From Pseudorhizobium endolithicum (lineage in GTDB: Bacteria; Pseudomonadota; Alphaproteobacteria; Rhizobiales; Rhizobiaceae), in assembly GCF_902153245.2 (NCBI RefSeq), contig NZ_CABFWF030000011.1, positions 129,959 to 174,426 on the forward strand: DNA of 44,468 nt, written 5' to 3'. A program made the position numbers and the translations under genes. The notes beneath the pieces are model-generated. The model worked only from the letters and a program-made list of their open reading frames with translations. It did no database searches and had not been told where the DNA came from. Below are positions 17,600 through 26,221 of the stretch, piece after piece. Each line of letters opens with the position of its first letter. Within the stretch, counting starts at the first letter, position 1.

Positions 17600-18618
17600 G
17601 CAAGTCATCTCGCAAGTCGATTGTTGCAAGCTTCGGCCTCCTGTCCGCGGAAATTGAAAACAAACCGGAAGTCGAGGAACAGACCGTACGGTCGGGGCCA
17701 TCCCCCGCCAACCGTGTCGGCGCCGGCGTGATCGGTGCGGCCCATCGGGCGATTGACGATATCAGGACGGAACGGGACCGCCTGAAGGCAATGATTGAGG
17801 CGGGTGCGGGCGCCGTTCGGGAGCTGGATCCGGCACTGATAGACCCCTCCCCTTTTCCCGACAGGCTGCCTGACGACGACACGACGAGCTTTGAGGAGTT
17901 CAAGCGCTCCATCGAGACCGACGGACAGAAGGTCCCGATTCAGGTGCGGCGTCACCCCTCCTCCGCCGATCGCTACCAGATCGTTTACGGGCATCGACGC
18001 TGGCTCGCTGCCCAGCAGTTGGGACGGCCGGTGCGCGCGCTGGAGGTGCAGATCTCCGATCTTGACCTCGTCCTTGCCCAAGGCATTGAGAATGCCGCCC
18101 GCCAGGACCTGACCTGGATCGAGCGAGCGCTGTTTGCATCAAGGATGGATGCCGCCGGTATCAAGCCACGAGACATCTACGCCGCACTTTCAATCGAAGA
18201 CGCTGAGCTTGCGCGGATGAGGAGTGTCTACCGCGTCATTCCTGCGGATGTCATCGAGGCGGTTGGCCGGGCTCCAAAAATCGGACGACCGAGGTGGCTG
18301 GACCTTGCCAAGATCCTGGCAACCAATCCTGATCTTCTGGGACGGGTGCGGGAGATCCTGGCGGGCAATAGGAGCCCAGGGGAGACATCCGACCAGAGGT
18401 TTCAGAGGCTTCTCACCGCGATCAAGCCGGCAGGTGCAAGGAGCACGGACGCGGTTGTCATCTCTGACGGGCGGGGCACCCAGTTGGGTGCCTTGGAAAA
18501 GCGCCCGAAGGAGGTTCGCATTTCTGCGGCAGGAGCCCTGGGAATGGACTTTTTGAGATTTGTTGAAGCGGAGCTGCCGGCGCTTGCTGAACGCTTTGCT
18601 CAACAGCGTCAACAATAG
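17596..18618 (+). CDS. repB: plasmid partitioning protein RepB (ParB family)
   Basis: 340 residues from ATG at 17596, coupled to repA by an ATGA overlap. The ParB-type nuclease/CTPase region is at about 80-170 (VPIQVRRHPSSADRYQIVYGHRRWLAAQQLG, then LAQGIENAARQDLTWIERA), followed by an HTH (about 195-225; IYAALSIEDAELARMRSVYRVI) and a C-terminal dimerisation region. RepB binds centromere-like parS sites; a palindrome copy lies 5 nt after the stop codon. Confidence 0.95.
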   Translation: MSKSSRKSIVASFGLLSAEIENKPEVEEQTVRSGPSPANRVGAGVIGAAHRAIDDIRTERDRLKAMIEAGAGAVRELDPALIDPSPFPDRLPDDDTTSFEEFKRSIETDGQKVPIQVRRHPSSADRYQIVYGHRRWLAAQQLGRPVRALEVQISDLDLVLAQGIENAARQDLTWIERALFASRMDAAGIKPRDIYAALSIEDAELARMRSVYRVIPADVIEAVGRAPKIGRPRWLDLAKILATNPDLLGRVREILAGNRSPGETSDQRFQRLLTAIKPAGARSTDAVVISDGRGTQLGALEKRPKEVRISAAGALGMDFLRFVEAELPALAERFAQQRQQ

Positions 18619-18622
18619 GATT

Positions 18623-18638
18623 CCTGACAGCTGTCAGG
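18623..18638. repeat. candidate parS palindrome, copy 1
   Basis: CCTGACAGCTGTCAGG is a perfect 16-bp palindrome 5 nt after repB. It keeps the central GC and 16-bp symmetry of repABC parS sites but has CC/GG outer bases in place of the GTT/AAC usually cited. The same 16 bp recur at 20045 and 20443. There is no T-run here, so this copy is not a terminator. Confidence 0.6.
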
Positions 18639-18666
18639 CGTATCGGAGCAAGAAAGGACTCGTTGC

Positions 18667-18721
18667 AAAAGAAAAAGGCCCCCAAAACGTTGCCGTCGTG
18701 GAAGCCCCTCTCTGATTTAGC
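18667..18721 (-). ncRNA. predicted countertranscribed RNA (incompatibility RNA) between repB and repC
   Basis: The 196-bp repB-repC gap is where repABC plasmids encode a short antisense RNA that limits repC expression. On the minus strand I see TTGACT (18756-18751), a 17-nt spacer and GATTCT (18733-18728), then about 50 nt ending in a hairpin with arms at 18700-18706 and 18677-18683 (7 bp, two G-U pairs) followed by TTTTTCTTTT. The location, size and terminator all fit a ctRNA. A small CACC-CTTTTT-GGTG hairpin at about 18767-18780 precedes repC and may be part of its leader switch. Confidence 0.72.
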
Positions 18722-18814
18722 ACCTCGAGAATCGCATTTCCACGAATCCTAGTCAAGAGTCTTTGGCACCCTTTTTGGTGAGCGGATTTCTTTTGCCTAT
18801 CAGAGGTGAGGGAA

Positions 18815-20032
18815 ATGCAGAGTGGAAACGTAACGACGCCCTTTGGGCGGCGGCCGATGACGCTTGCCCTGGTCCGGCGGCAGATCGAGGCAGCCGAGAT
18901 AAAACCCGGCAAGTCGGCTGACAAATGGAAGGTCTTCCGAGACGCGTCAACGGCGCGGGAAGTACTGGGGTTGCAGGACCGTAGTCTTGCGGTGCTGGAC
19001 GCGCTTTTGAGCTTCTATCCTGAAAACGAACTACGTCAGGACGGCCAACTCGTAGTCTTTCCCTCCAATGCTCAGCTGACCTTGCGGGCTCACGGGATTG
19101 CGGGGGCGACATTGCGGCGTCACCTGGCGATCCTTGTCGATGCGGGGCTGATCGTCAGGAAGGATAGCGCCAACGGCAAGCGCTATGCACGCAAAGGCAA
19201 GACGGGCGATATTGAGACCGCTTTCGGCTTCGACCTATCCCCGCTCCTGCTGCGCATGGAAGAGCTTGCCGCCATGGCCCAGCAGGTGGCTGCCGATCGC
19301 GCCGCTTACCGACAAGCCAGGGAAAGCCTCACGATCTGCCGCCGCGATATCCGCAAGCTGATCTCGGCTGCGATGGAAGAAGGCGCACCAGGCGACTGGG
19401 ACGCGGTCGAAGACAGCTATATCGCTCTGGTGGCCAAAATCCCCCGGACGCCGCGCATGCAGGACGTGGCACAGGCGTTGGCTGAGATGGAGGCCTTGCG
19501 CGACAAGGTGATCAAGCTGTTGGATTTGCAACAGAATGAAGAGAATAATAGCACCAATGATGCCCATAATGGACGTCACATACAGAATTCAAACACCGAA
19601 CCCTTCAATGAACTTGAACCATGCTCTAGAAAAGAGCAGGGGGAGCGACGGGCGGAGCCTGTGGGGGCGAAAGGGTCCTATACGGTGAAGAGCTTCCCCC
19701 TTGGCCTTGTTTTGAAGGCCTGCCCGGAGATTGCGATGTATGGACCCGATGGTGCCGTGGCGAGCTGGCGCGATCTTATGTCGGCGGCTGTTGTGGTTCG
19801 GTCTATGCTGGGCGTCAGCCCGTCTGCCTACCAGGACGCCTGCGAGGCGATGGGTGCCGAAGACGCGGCGATCGCCATCGCCTGCATTTTGGAGCGGGCC
19901 GGGCACATCAATTCACCTGGTGGCTATCTTCGCGAGCTCACACGAAAGGCGCAACGCGGGGAGTTCTCGCTCGGCCCGCCGCTGATGGCGCTGTTGAGGG
20001 CTCGAGGAGTGGGCGATCGCGCGGTCGGATAA
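18815..20032 (+). CDS. repC: replication initiator RepC
   Basis: 405 residues from ATG at 18815 with GAGGTGAGGGAA upstream; a GTG at 18806 is less likely. It begins with the typical TTPFGRRPMTLALVRRQ motif, has a winged-helix DNA-binding N-terminal domain (about 60-115; LRAHGIAGATLRRHLAILVDAGLI), a middle coiled region and a C-terminal domain ending in GGYLRELTRKAQRGEFSLGP. RepC is needed for repABC replication. The coding region contains an A/T-rich patch that is the likely oriV. Confidence 0.96.
   Translation: MQSGNVTTPFGRRPMTLALVRRQIEAAEIKPGKSADKWKVFRDASTAREVLGLQDRSLAVLDALLSFYPENELRQDGQLVVFPSNAQLTLRAHGIAGATLRRHLAILVDAGLIVRKDSANGKRYARKGKTGDIETAFGFDLSPLLLRMEELAAMAQQVAADRAAYRQARESLTICRRDIRKLISAAMEEGAPGDWDAVEDSYIALVAKIPRTPRMQDVAQALAEMEALRDKVIKLLDLQQNEENNSTNDAHNGRHIQNSNTEPFNELEPCSRKEQGERRAEPVGAKGSYTVKSFPLGLVLKACPEIAMYGPDGAVASWRDLMSAAVVVRSMLGVSPSAYQDACEAMGAEDAAIAIACILERAGHINSPGGYLRELTRKAQRGEFSLGPPLMALLRARGVGDRAVG
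19518..19615. other. A/T-rich segment inside repC, candidate oriV
   Basis: About 100 bp within repC has much higher A/T content than its surroundings (for example AATGAAGAGAATAATAGCACC). In characterised repABC plasmids the replication origin lies in such a segment inside repC. Position and composition are seen; origin function is inferred. Confidence 0.5.
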
Positions 20033-20042
20033 CGGGTCTTAG

Positions 20043-20062
20043 ACCCTGACAGCTGTCAGGGT
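20043..20062. repeat. candidate parS palindrome, copy 2, also terminator-like
   Basis: ACCCTGACAGCTGTCAGGGT is a perfect 20-bp palindrome 10 nt after repC, containing the 16-bp core of copy 1 and followed by TTTT. It could act as a Rho-independent terminator for repABC, as a RepB site, or both. Confidence 0.6.
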
Positions 20063-20190
20063 TTTTACCGGTCGGGACAGGAGCCTAAGCGTTCGAGCGG
20101 TTAGATCATCCTCGGGGAGGCAAACATTCAAATGTGAATGAGCCCGTGCCTCCAGTGTCGTAAGCTTTGTCCTTGCAGCCCGCGGGAGGA

Positions 20191-20430
20191 ATGATGACAC
20201 CGGAGAAAAGGCGAGAGCTATTTGAGCGGGTCGTCGGCCGCGCTGCTAAGATGGGTTATCCATTTGAAAGCAGTCCGGCTTTCCTGGCGCACGTGGACGA
20301 CTGGATTCAGGGGAAGATCACTCCTCCCGAGCTCCGCAGACAGTATGTGCTTTTCCTCAAGCAACGAGCCGCGGGGGCACACGAGCAGGCCGGGCTAGAA
20401 GTCCAGGGTTCGAGCGGGTCCGACAAATAA
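20191..20430 (+). CDS. small protein of the rep region, VbhA-antitoxin-like
   Basis: 79 residues from ATG at 20191 (GGGAGGA just upstream; a second ATG follows). The sequence has RRELFERVVGRAAKMG and then SSPAFLAHVDDWIQGKITPPEL, a pattern reminiscent of the VbhA-type antitoxin fold (helical, with a W-x-x-G-x-I turn). No Fic toxin gene is adjacent, so an antitoxin role is unproven. It sits between two copies of the parS-like palindrome, which suggests it belongs to the plasmid core. Confidence is good that it is a gene and low for its function. Confidence 0.65.
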   Translation: MMTPEKRRELFERVVGRAAKMGYPFESSPAFLAHVDDWIQGKITPPELRRQYVLFLKQRAAGAHEQAGLEVQGSSGSDK

Positions 20431-20438
20431 TTTGCTGC

Positions 20439-20462
20439 AAACCCTGACAGCTGTCAGGGTTT
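20439..20462. repeat. candidate parS palindrome, copy 3, also terminator-like
   Basis: A 24-bp perfect palindrome (AAACCCTGACAG and its inverse) directly after the small gene, followed by TTTTGCC. It contains the same 16-bp core as copies 1 and 2. A terminator role and a RepB-binding role are both possible. Confidence 0.6.
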
Positions 20463-21728
20463 TTGCCTCGGTCGCAACCTGGATGGTTGCCGTTCCTTAT
20501 GCCCGCTGCAACCGCGAGGAGGGGAAAGAGATACCCGAATGGGCCGCTCGGCATCAGATCTCAGCAAGAGGCCAGGGATGCGGCCGCCCACAGGGACCTT
20601 GAGATCCCTTGGCTGCCGCCTGGCGTTCGAGAAGAACTACTCCTCGGGGACGAGTCCATCGAAAACCTCGAGAAGCGCATCGACAATAGCCTGTCCGAGT
20701 GCATTGCCGGTCTCGGCGATCTTTACCTCGTTCATATCGCGGGCGGCCAGCGCGAGATTGCGCCACGATTGCACGAGAGCGTTCAATGGCCCATTGAGCG
20801 AAATCTGCGCGATTGCTGATCGTGATGGTTTCCATGGTTCCCCACTCTTAGGTCATCATCAAGTTGCGGATGATTGTCCGCATGCCCGACGTTCTGCATG
20901 CGCGGCTCTCTCTATCCCTGTTCGAGGCATCCTGAAAGCCAGCGCACACGAAGAAGGGTAGAAATCGGCTCTGCGAGCATCCACGTGTGAGAATTGTCCT
21001 TACTGGCACCCGTTCTCGTACCGCTATCAACTAGATGGACGTGCAGCGCGTCAATCCTGCCTGCAGGCGGTGTTGTAGGTGCTGCGCTCATGTCACACCC
21101 ATGGATGGCCGACGGCTCCATCGCCTCAGCAAGGCTCATCTCCCGCCTCGCCGCTTCAACAAGAGATCGCCAGACCGCCGTCCATCCGCTCAAAATAATG
21201 CGGGGGCTGCCCCACATGACCCCGCTTTGCTCGAGGAATCGTGGTGACGTTGGATCAACCGGCCACCCGGTGATAGTCTCAAAGTGTCGATCGCCCGGAC
21301 CCGACGTGGGCGCTAGCCTTGGTGCGATGATCAGGCATTTAGTGCTTCCCTCCGGGCAGCCGGTGAGACCGGCAATCTCATCACCTTCGCCACGCTCATC
21401 TTCGTTTGCGAGAAAAGGAGTAAGCGAGGGCAGGGTGCCTGAACCCCAAGATGATTGGCGCCGCTACAATCGGTTGTTCTGCGCAAGCCGGCCATCTCCC
21501 TACTAAAGGGTTCGGTCCGAGGCAAAGCCACGATAAGACCGCACGACCGCGGACATCCCGAGCGTTGCTGGTCCTGTGGGACGCCGGGCCTCTGATTGAG
21601 CGCATGGGTGAAAGTCACCCTGACGAAGGACCGATGGTTTCTGGGTGTATGGCTTCGCGTTCGACCAGAGGTGACAAGTCCACTCAAGCGGGTCGTCAGC
21701 GCTAAGCCGGTCGCTGACAATCCATCAG
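20463..21728. other. 1.27-kb stretch with no confident gene
   Basis: Several short frames exist on both strands but none has a domain I recognise. The most protein-like text is on the minus strand at 20637-20786, reading LNALVQSWRNLALAARD then NEVKIAETGNALGQAIVDAL, with no ATG or ribosome site, and on the minus strand near 21217-21130, starting MWGSPRIILSGWTAVWRSL. Both may be decayed fragments of older genes. No IS ends, tRNA or clear terminator were seen. Confidence 0.5.
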
Positions 21729-22877
21729 CTAAAGAAGCATAGCAGCTCGGCCACTTCGCCTGGTGGCATTGTTGTAGTAGCTCGATGCTTGCTGCACAGA
21801 TCTATGCCGGGACTGCTCCATGGCCTCTGGCAGTGGGATTCCGCGGTTAGCTGCCTCGGTGAGATAGCCTGAACGGAGGCCATGGGCTGAGAACTGGGTA
21901 GGATCGAGGCCGGCCAGTTCGGCGCGCTGTTTGACGATATCATTGATGGCCTTTGGATCCAGCGGACGAGGCGAGACATTGCCCCACCGATCAATCGCCC
22001 GGAACACGCTGCCTTTGTCGATCTTCGCAGCCTCGAGCCAGGCATACAGCGCTTCAACTGGACGGCCGTTGAGGTAGACAACTTCGTCTTCGTCCGTACC
22101 GCTCGTTTTGGTGCGGCCGAGGTGAATGGAAAGCGAGGGCAGGGGAGGGCCGCCGTCCACCCTGATCGGTTCCTCCGGGCTCAACTGCTCCTTTCTCAAG
22201 GTTGCGATCTCGCTGCGGCGTCGCCCACCGGAGGCAAAGGCGACCATCAGGATCGCCCGATCGCGGGTGTCGCGCAGGCTGTCGGTCCTGCAGGTCGCCA
22301 GCAGCCTGGCCAGGACATCACCGGTCACAGCCTTGGCGCTTCTGCGTTTCCTCGGCCGTGGCGTTGCGCGAACCGCGAGCCGAAGCGCGGATTTGAGCGC
22401 AGGGGAGCTGAAACTGCCATCAAGGCCGCGCCATTTCGTCAGCGTCGACCAGGTGGCGAGCCGACGGCGCACCGTGTCCGGTGCATGCGGCCCGGTCGAC
22501 CTCAGGAACCCTTGGAGGCGTAGCCTGTCCTCTACGTCCGTTGGTATTCCGTGCTGCGGGTTGATCACGCGCCGTTCCGGATCCCAAAGATGATGAGCGA
22601 CGAATTTGAGCAGCAAGGCTTCCGGCGCCGGCCAGGGCAGGGAGGATCCGTTGGCCGCCAACGACCAGGCCTGCAGATAGGCCAGGTCGCTGGCAAGCGC
22701 GCGGAGCGTGTTCTCGCCCATCCCCTGGTTTACGAGGTGGCGGAGTGTCTCGACGTCCTGGTCGCTGAGCAGCTCGGCGAGTTCGTCGCGTCGCTCCATC
22801 GGCAGCACGGCGGCAATGGTGTCCAGGCTTTCTACCCGGCGATCAACCGCACTTCTCCCCGGGCGATCAGTCGCCAT
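21729..22877 (-). CDS. tyrosine recombinase / site-specific integrase
   Basis: About 382 residues from ATG at 22877. An N-terminal SAM-like core-binding domain (about 25-175) is followed by the catalytic domain with the expected residues: Arg in FASGGRRRSEI, His/Arg in SAHGLRSGYL, a late His in QSRHRSVQQAS and the nucleophile Tyr in SSYYNNA. The start overlaps the vapC end by 11 nt, so it is probably co-transcribed with vapBC. It could resolve plasmid multimers or move a cassette; the inverted repeat at 23597 is a possible substrate. Confidence 0.92.
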   Translation of the reverse strand: MATDRPGRSAVDRRVESLDTIAAVLPMERRDELAELLSDQDVETLRHLVNQGMGENTLRALASDLAYLQAWSLAANGSSLPWPAPEALLLKFVAHHLWDPERRVINPQHGIPTDVEDRLRLQGFLRSTGPHAPDTVRRRLATWSTLTKWRGLDGSFSSPALKSALRLAVRATPRPRKRRSAKAVTGDVLARLLATCRTDSLRDTRDRAILMVAFASGGRRRSEIATLRKEQLSPEEPIRVDGGPPLPSLSIHLGRTKTSGTDEDEVVYLNGRPVEALYAWLEAAKIDKGSVFRAIDRWGNVSPRPLDPKAINDIVKQRAELAGLDPTQFSAHGLRSGYLTEAANRGIPLPEAMEQSRHRSVQQASSYYNNATRRSGRAAMLL

Positions 22878-23283
22878 GGGCGAAGGGTCCAAGCACAGTA
22901 ACGCCTTCCTTGCGCGCAGCGGCGGCAAGCTTGCGATCGAGCGTTGCCAGCGGGACATTTCGATTAAGGGCAATCGCCAGATAGGCGGCGTCATAGGCGC
23001 TGAGTGCGTGATTGGCAGCCAGCAGCAGGACAAAACTGTCGCCGCCAATGCCGGCATCGTTGAGCGGCAGGCGACGAACCCGTTCCATGTTGACCAGCGC
23101 GCCGCCGGCAGAGACGCGACGGCGGCGTTCGGCCATGGCTAAAATGTTGCGGATTTCGAAGAAGAACAGCGACGGCACCGGGCAGGGGGCGTTGATCGAA
23201 GCAATGACGAGTTCGGCGGCGTCCGAATATTCCTCCGGCAACAGCCAGGCAGCTGCCATCGAGGCGTCAATCACAAACGCCAT
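22867..23283 (-). CDS. vapC: VapC-like PIN-domain toxin (predicted RNase)
   Basis: 138 residues forming a PIN domain. Acidic residues expected for Mg2+ binding are visible: FVIDASM at the start, Glu in FFFEIRNILA, Asp in SAYDAAYLAIA and Asp in LATLDRKL. The gene starts in a TGATG overlap with vapB, so translation is coupled. PIN toxins cleave RNA such as initiator tRNA or rRNA. On a plasmid the pair would favour stable inheritance. Confidence 0.9.
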   Translation of the reverse strand: MAFVIDASMAAAWLLPEEYSDAAELVIASINAPCPVPSLFFFEIRNILAMAERRRRVSAGGALVNMERVRRLPLNDAGIGGDSFVLLLAANHALSAYDAAYLAIALNRNVPLATLDRKLAAAARKEGVTVLGPFAHGD

Positions 23284-23522
23284 CAGCGACGGCCTTCGTC
23301 GCGCCAGGAGAGGACTTCCTCATGGGTGGAGGCGGCAGCTTTCTGTCGGGCGGCGCGTACCTCTGCCAGCAGCAACTGCATATCAGTTTCCTTGGCGATG
23401 CGCGCCAAACGAATGATGGGGTCGTTGCCGCGGGCGATAACGATATCTTCGCCGGCTTCCGCGCGAACAAGCAGATCCGAGAGATGGGTTTTCGCTTCCG
23501 AGATTTTTACCGTGGTGGTCAT
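23283..23522 (-). CDS. vapB: VapB/Phd-YefM-type antitoxin
   Basis: 79 residues from ATG at 23522. The N-terminal Phd/YefM-type DNA-binding fold is clear (TVKISEAKTHLSDLLVRAEAGEDIVIARGN), and the C-terminal helical half should wrap the toxin. The overlap with vapC is one base. An in-frame start 42 nt upstream lacks a ribosome site. As with other antitoxins, it probably represses its own promoter, which lies in the region holding the 23597 inverted repeat. Confidence 0.88.
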   Translation of the reverse strand: MTTTVKISEAKTHLSDLLVRAEAGEDIVIARGNDPIIRLARIAKETDMQLLLAEVRAARQKAAASTHEEVLSWRDEGRR

Positions 23523-23596
23523 CGTGCGCCTTTTCGGACTGAACTCCGTAAAAAATAGGCACATCCAGGCGGTTGGTCAACCGGCTGGTCTACTCA

Positions 23597-23623
23597 CCAC
23601 CGATAAGGGATACTTATCGGTGG
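23597..23623. repeat. perfect 11-bp inverted repeat with 5-bp spacer
   Basis: CCACCGATAAG and CTTATCGGTGG flank GGATA; CTC and GAG continue the symmetry with one mismatch. It lies between vapB and the divergent RHE_PE00001-family gene. Arm length resembles a tyrosine-recombinase core site or a dimeric regulator operator. There is no T-run, so it is not an obvious terminator. Confidence 0.65.
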
Positions 23624-23700
23624 CGAGCCGCCACGGGCTTCTTTATGCCAGGTGACGAACCAGAGCCGAACGCTAGCTTTCGTTTAAGAGATCGTTTACC

Positions 23701-24879
23701 ATGAAAACAATGGTTTACGATCTCGCCAAACTGCCCATCCACACTCTGCTGAAACCCGTCGCCGACGCCAGCAGCGCCATCACGCGTCTCGACGAGCGCA
23801 TCGCCCGCTCAGCCGTCGGAGCCGGATGGCTCGAACGGCAAAATTTCACCGACGCCTGCGCCTCCCTCTGGATCGACGGCGAACTCGTCCACCTCGAAGA
23901 CCTCGTCCTCCACGACAGTCTCCGAGACATCCGCACCCCCACCCACGAACTCACCATCGCCCGCGACGTCCTGCGCACCCGCCGACGCATCGCGTCCCAA
24001 CCGGCAGCTTGGGCCTTGTCGGAAGAGGGCCTGCGCAGCCTCCGCCAGGCCCGGGCGTGGCCCGGTGCATCTTTGGGAGATCCTGGCGCCGGTGTGGCTA
24101 GCGAGACCGCGGCGGGTGTGACTGTCGTCGGAGGGGAGGGTCCGGAGGGCAGTGGGGTGGACGGCGGGGATGAGCAAGAAAGCGCGCTGGATGCTGAGCT
24201 CGCCGCCATCGATGCGCTGCTTGCCCGCTCCGAAGCGGCCATCGAGCAGGCCAGGAAGCCAGGCCGGGCTCCGCCCCCGACCGCGGGCGCGGCCCGGGAA
24301 CGGGATCCTCTCGTGTATGATCTCGACTGGGACGAGGACGAGCGGCTGGAGGAATGGCGTGCCGTGCTACGCCAGGCCCAGGATTTGCCGGCGGTGCTGC
24401 AGGCGATCGTCGCCCTTGATGCCTGGAACGAGATTGGCGTCCTCCAACATGCATCCTGGATGGGCCGGCTGCTCGCCGCGTCCATCCTGCGCCAGGGTGG
24501 TGTTACCACTGGCATCAATCTGGCCGCGGTCAACCTCGGCCTGAAAACCATTCCCGTCGATCGCCGTCGGCATCGCAACCGCGAAACCCGGCTGCTCGCC
24601 ATCGCCCAGGGGTTTTTGGCGGCCGCCGAGATCGGCCTTAAGGAGCATGACCGGCTGGCGCTGGCCCGGCAGATGATGGAACGCAAATTGGCGGGAAGAC
24701 GAGCGTCATCAAAACTGCCGGAGTTGGTCGAGCTGGTGATGGCAAAACCGCTGGTGTCGGCGGGGATGGTGGCAAAAACGCTCGACGTCACGCCGCAAGG
24801 GGCGCGGCGGATTGTTTTGGAGCTGGGGCTCCGCGAGATGACGGGGAGGGGGAGGTTTCGGGCGTGGGGTGTTATCTAG
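23701..24879 (+). CDS. RHE_PE00001-family protein (DUF1612 with C-terminal HTH)
   Basis: 392 residues. The N-terminal half (about 20-120) has the DUF1612-like text [19 protein letters not shown]; a variable acidic linker follows (about 125-215); the C-terminal part contains [24 protein letters not shown] and a final HTH (about 340-392; [28 protein letters not shown]). This family is common next to repABC replicons in rhizobia, and its role is unknown. DNA binding is likely from the HTH. It starts about 80 nt after the 23597 inverted repeat, a possible target. Confidence 0.85.
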   Translation: MKTMVYDLAKLPIHTLLKPVADASSAITRLDERIARSAVGAGWLERQNFTDACASLWIDGELVHLEDLVLHDSLRDIRTPTHELTIARDVLRTRRRIASQPAAWALSEEGLRSLRQARAWPGASLGDPGAGVASETAAGVTVVGGEGPEGSGVDGGDEQESALDAELAAIDALLARSEAAIEQARKPGRAPPPTAGAARERDPLVYDLDWDEDERLEEWRAVLRQAQDLPAVLQAIVALDAWNEIGVLQHASWMGRLLAASILRQGGVTTGINLAAVNLGLKTIPVDRRRHRNRETRLLAIAQGFLAAAEIGLKEHDRLALARQMMERKLAGRRASSKLPELVELVMAKPLVSAGMVAKTLDVTPQGARRIVLELGLREMTGRGRFRAWGVI

Positions 24880-24932
24880 CGCACCTCACTTTCCCGTTCG
24901 GCATCCTAGTGCAGTGCCGGCTGCTTCCTTGC

Positions 24933-25208
24933 TCACTGGTCGGCCTCGAGGGCCAGATCAAGGACGTGGTGCACCAGGAACGCGTCAATCAATGAAGCTG
25001 CATAATCCCGCGAGATCGGCAGCATGTCCTCCGTCAGCAGCAGCTTGTCGACGTAGTACTCCGGGCTCCAGAGACTGCGGGTGAGGTCTTCGTTCTGCGG
25101 CTCCATGCGTTCGACAACACGCTCGAACGCGTCCTTGGCTGCCTCCACGAGCACAGCCCGGTCCTCCCCGCGCAAGGGCAGGGATGCAATGATGACATGG
25201 GTTTCCAT
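24933..25208 (-). CDS. small hypothetical protein
   Basis: 91 residues with a protein-like composition (acidic, helical) and a good start: ATG at 25208 with AAGGAAG about 8 nt upstream. Recognisable features are an N-terminal VIIASLPLRGEDRAVLVEAAKDAF and a C-terminal helix ending LDLALEADQ. I do not recognise the family. It is convergent with the RHE_PE00001-family gene, 53 bp away. No signal peptide or membrane segment is seen. Confidence 0.7.
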   Translation of the reverse strand: METHVIIASLPLRGEDRAVLVEAAKDAFERVVERMEPQNEDLTRSLWSPEYYVDKLLLTEDMLPISRDYAASLIDAFLVHHVLDLALEADQ

Positions 25209-25402
25209 GACTCATCTTCCTTCTTCTGGATGGCGTTATCTTGCATCAGCATTATCGGCCGCCAACCGACGCTGGTTCTTAATGGGGTGGCCTCGTCAAG
25301 GCGCCAAGCGCCACCTTATGCTCACATGCGCAGGGGGATACTAGGGGGAGATTTGGAGGACGTCCAGAGGTCTCAGGAACACAGAAAGGCAGAACGCTGC
25401 CT

Positions 25403-26047
25403 TTATGGTTTGGCAGAAAGAACGGCGGCAACCTGGCTCTGGCTATCCACCCAGCGAGCGGTATCGGGCGAAATATAACGGATCAACGTCAGGATCGACG
25501 CGTAGTCCGCTGCAATGTTGCGGTTCAGGATCGGCTCGTGGTGCGCGATGCGGTTGCGGAGCCGGCGCAGATCATCGAGCGGTTGGAAGATATCAGCGCG
25601 GGTGAGGGGACCGTCGGCGTGGAACACCTGACGGAAGTGCGAGCGCCAGAGCTGCTCGTAGCGTTTGGCGAGCAGGCCGGTCCAGAACCCCCAGTTCAAC
25701 TCGGCCACCACACGCCCATGGTCGGGAATGCTGCCGTGACGCCCGAGCTCGGTGCGGACCTTCAGCAGCATGTCGGGGAGCGGGTAATGCAGCTGGGGCC
25801 CAGGGTTGAGATCAAACCAGGTGGGGCCATAGGCTGCTCGCAGCCGGTCGCTCAAACCGTTGCGCAGCGTCACCTCGAGCCCTTGCAAGGGGGTGTACAG
25901 CGCCTGCGACAGAGCGCTGTTCCAGGCGTAAAGCTGGAATCCCAGCTCCTTGTCATTGCCGGCGAGGGCATAGTACGGTGCCAGCCGTTCGGGGGAGTGG
26001 GATGACTCCAGGTGCGCGATAATCGCCGGCGTGTAAGCAAAAACCAC
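25403..26047 (-). CDS. Abi-like (Abi_2 / AbiD-AbiF type) abortive-infection protein
   Basis: About 214 residues from GTG at 26047, chosen because AGGAG lies 8 nt upstream and the Abi family normally begins with a (V/F)-Y-T-P-x-x-I segment, here VVFAYTPAIIAHLE. The family pattern continues: LYAWNSALSQALYTPLQGLEVTLRNGL, then NWGFWTGLLAKRYEQLW and the C-terminal LRRLRNRIAHHEPIL. The R-x-x-x-x-H element in the last motif is the HEPN-type RNase signature. Family members are linked to phage defence; activity here is inferred. It is the first gene of the putative defence island. Confidence 0.82.
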   Translation of the reverse strand: MVFAYTPAIIAHLESSHSPERLAPYYALAGNDKELGFQLYAWNSALSQALYTPLQGLEVTLRNGLSDRLRAAYGPTWFDLNPGPQLHYPLPDMLLKVRTELGRHGSIPDHGRVVAELNWGFWTGLLAKRYEQLWRSHFRQVFHADGPLTRADIFQPLDDLRRLRNRIAHHEPILNRNIAADYASILTLIRYISPDTARWVDSQSQVAAVLSAKP

Positions 26048-26221
26048 TTGAAAATCTCCTCGCTTTAATCCATCTTGTCTTTGTGAGCCCCGGTAGCGCC
26101 TCTGCATTGCAAGCGCCCGGGGCATTGCTTTTTCTAAGCCTGCCGCAGCACTGGGCCGGCTGTCCCGTCTGACGGACGGCCAGGTCAACATTCCTTCCAA
26201 TCGATTGTGGGTTTGCCCCGC

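Noticed and set aside
21451..21720. GGTGAAAGTCACCCTGACGAAGG text suggesting a group II intron or its maturase
   Set aside because: I could not find the domain V hairpin, the intron 5' consensus or any reverse-transcriptase motif, so no intron is called.
23715..24791. Long minus-strand open frame of 358 codons opposite the RHE_PE00001-family gene
   Set aside because: It is Ser/Arg/Ala-rich with no domain or ribosome site and is a typical GC-rich shadow of the real plus-strand gene.
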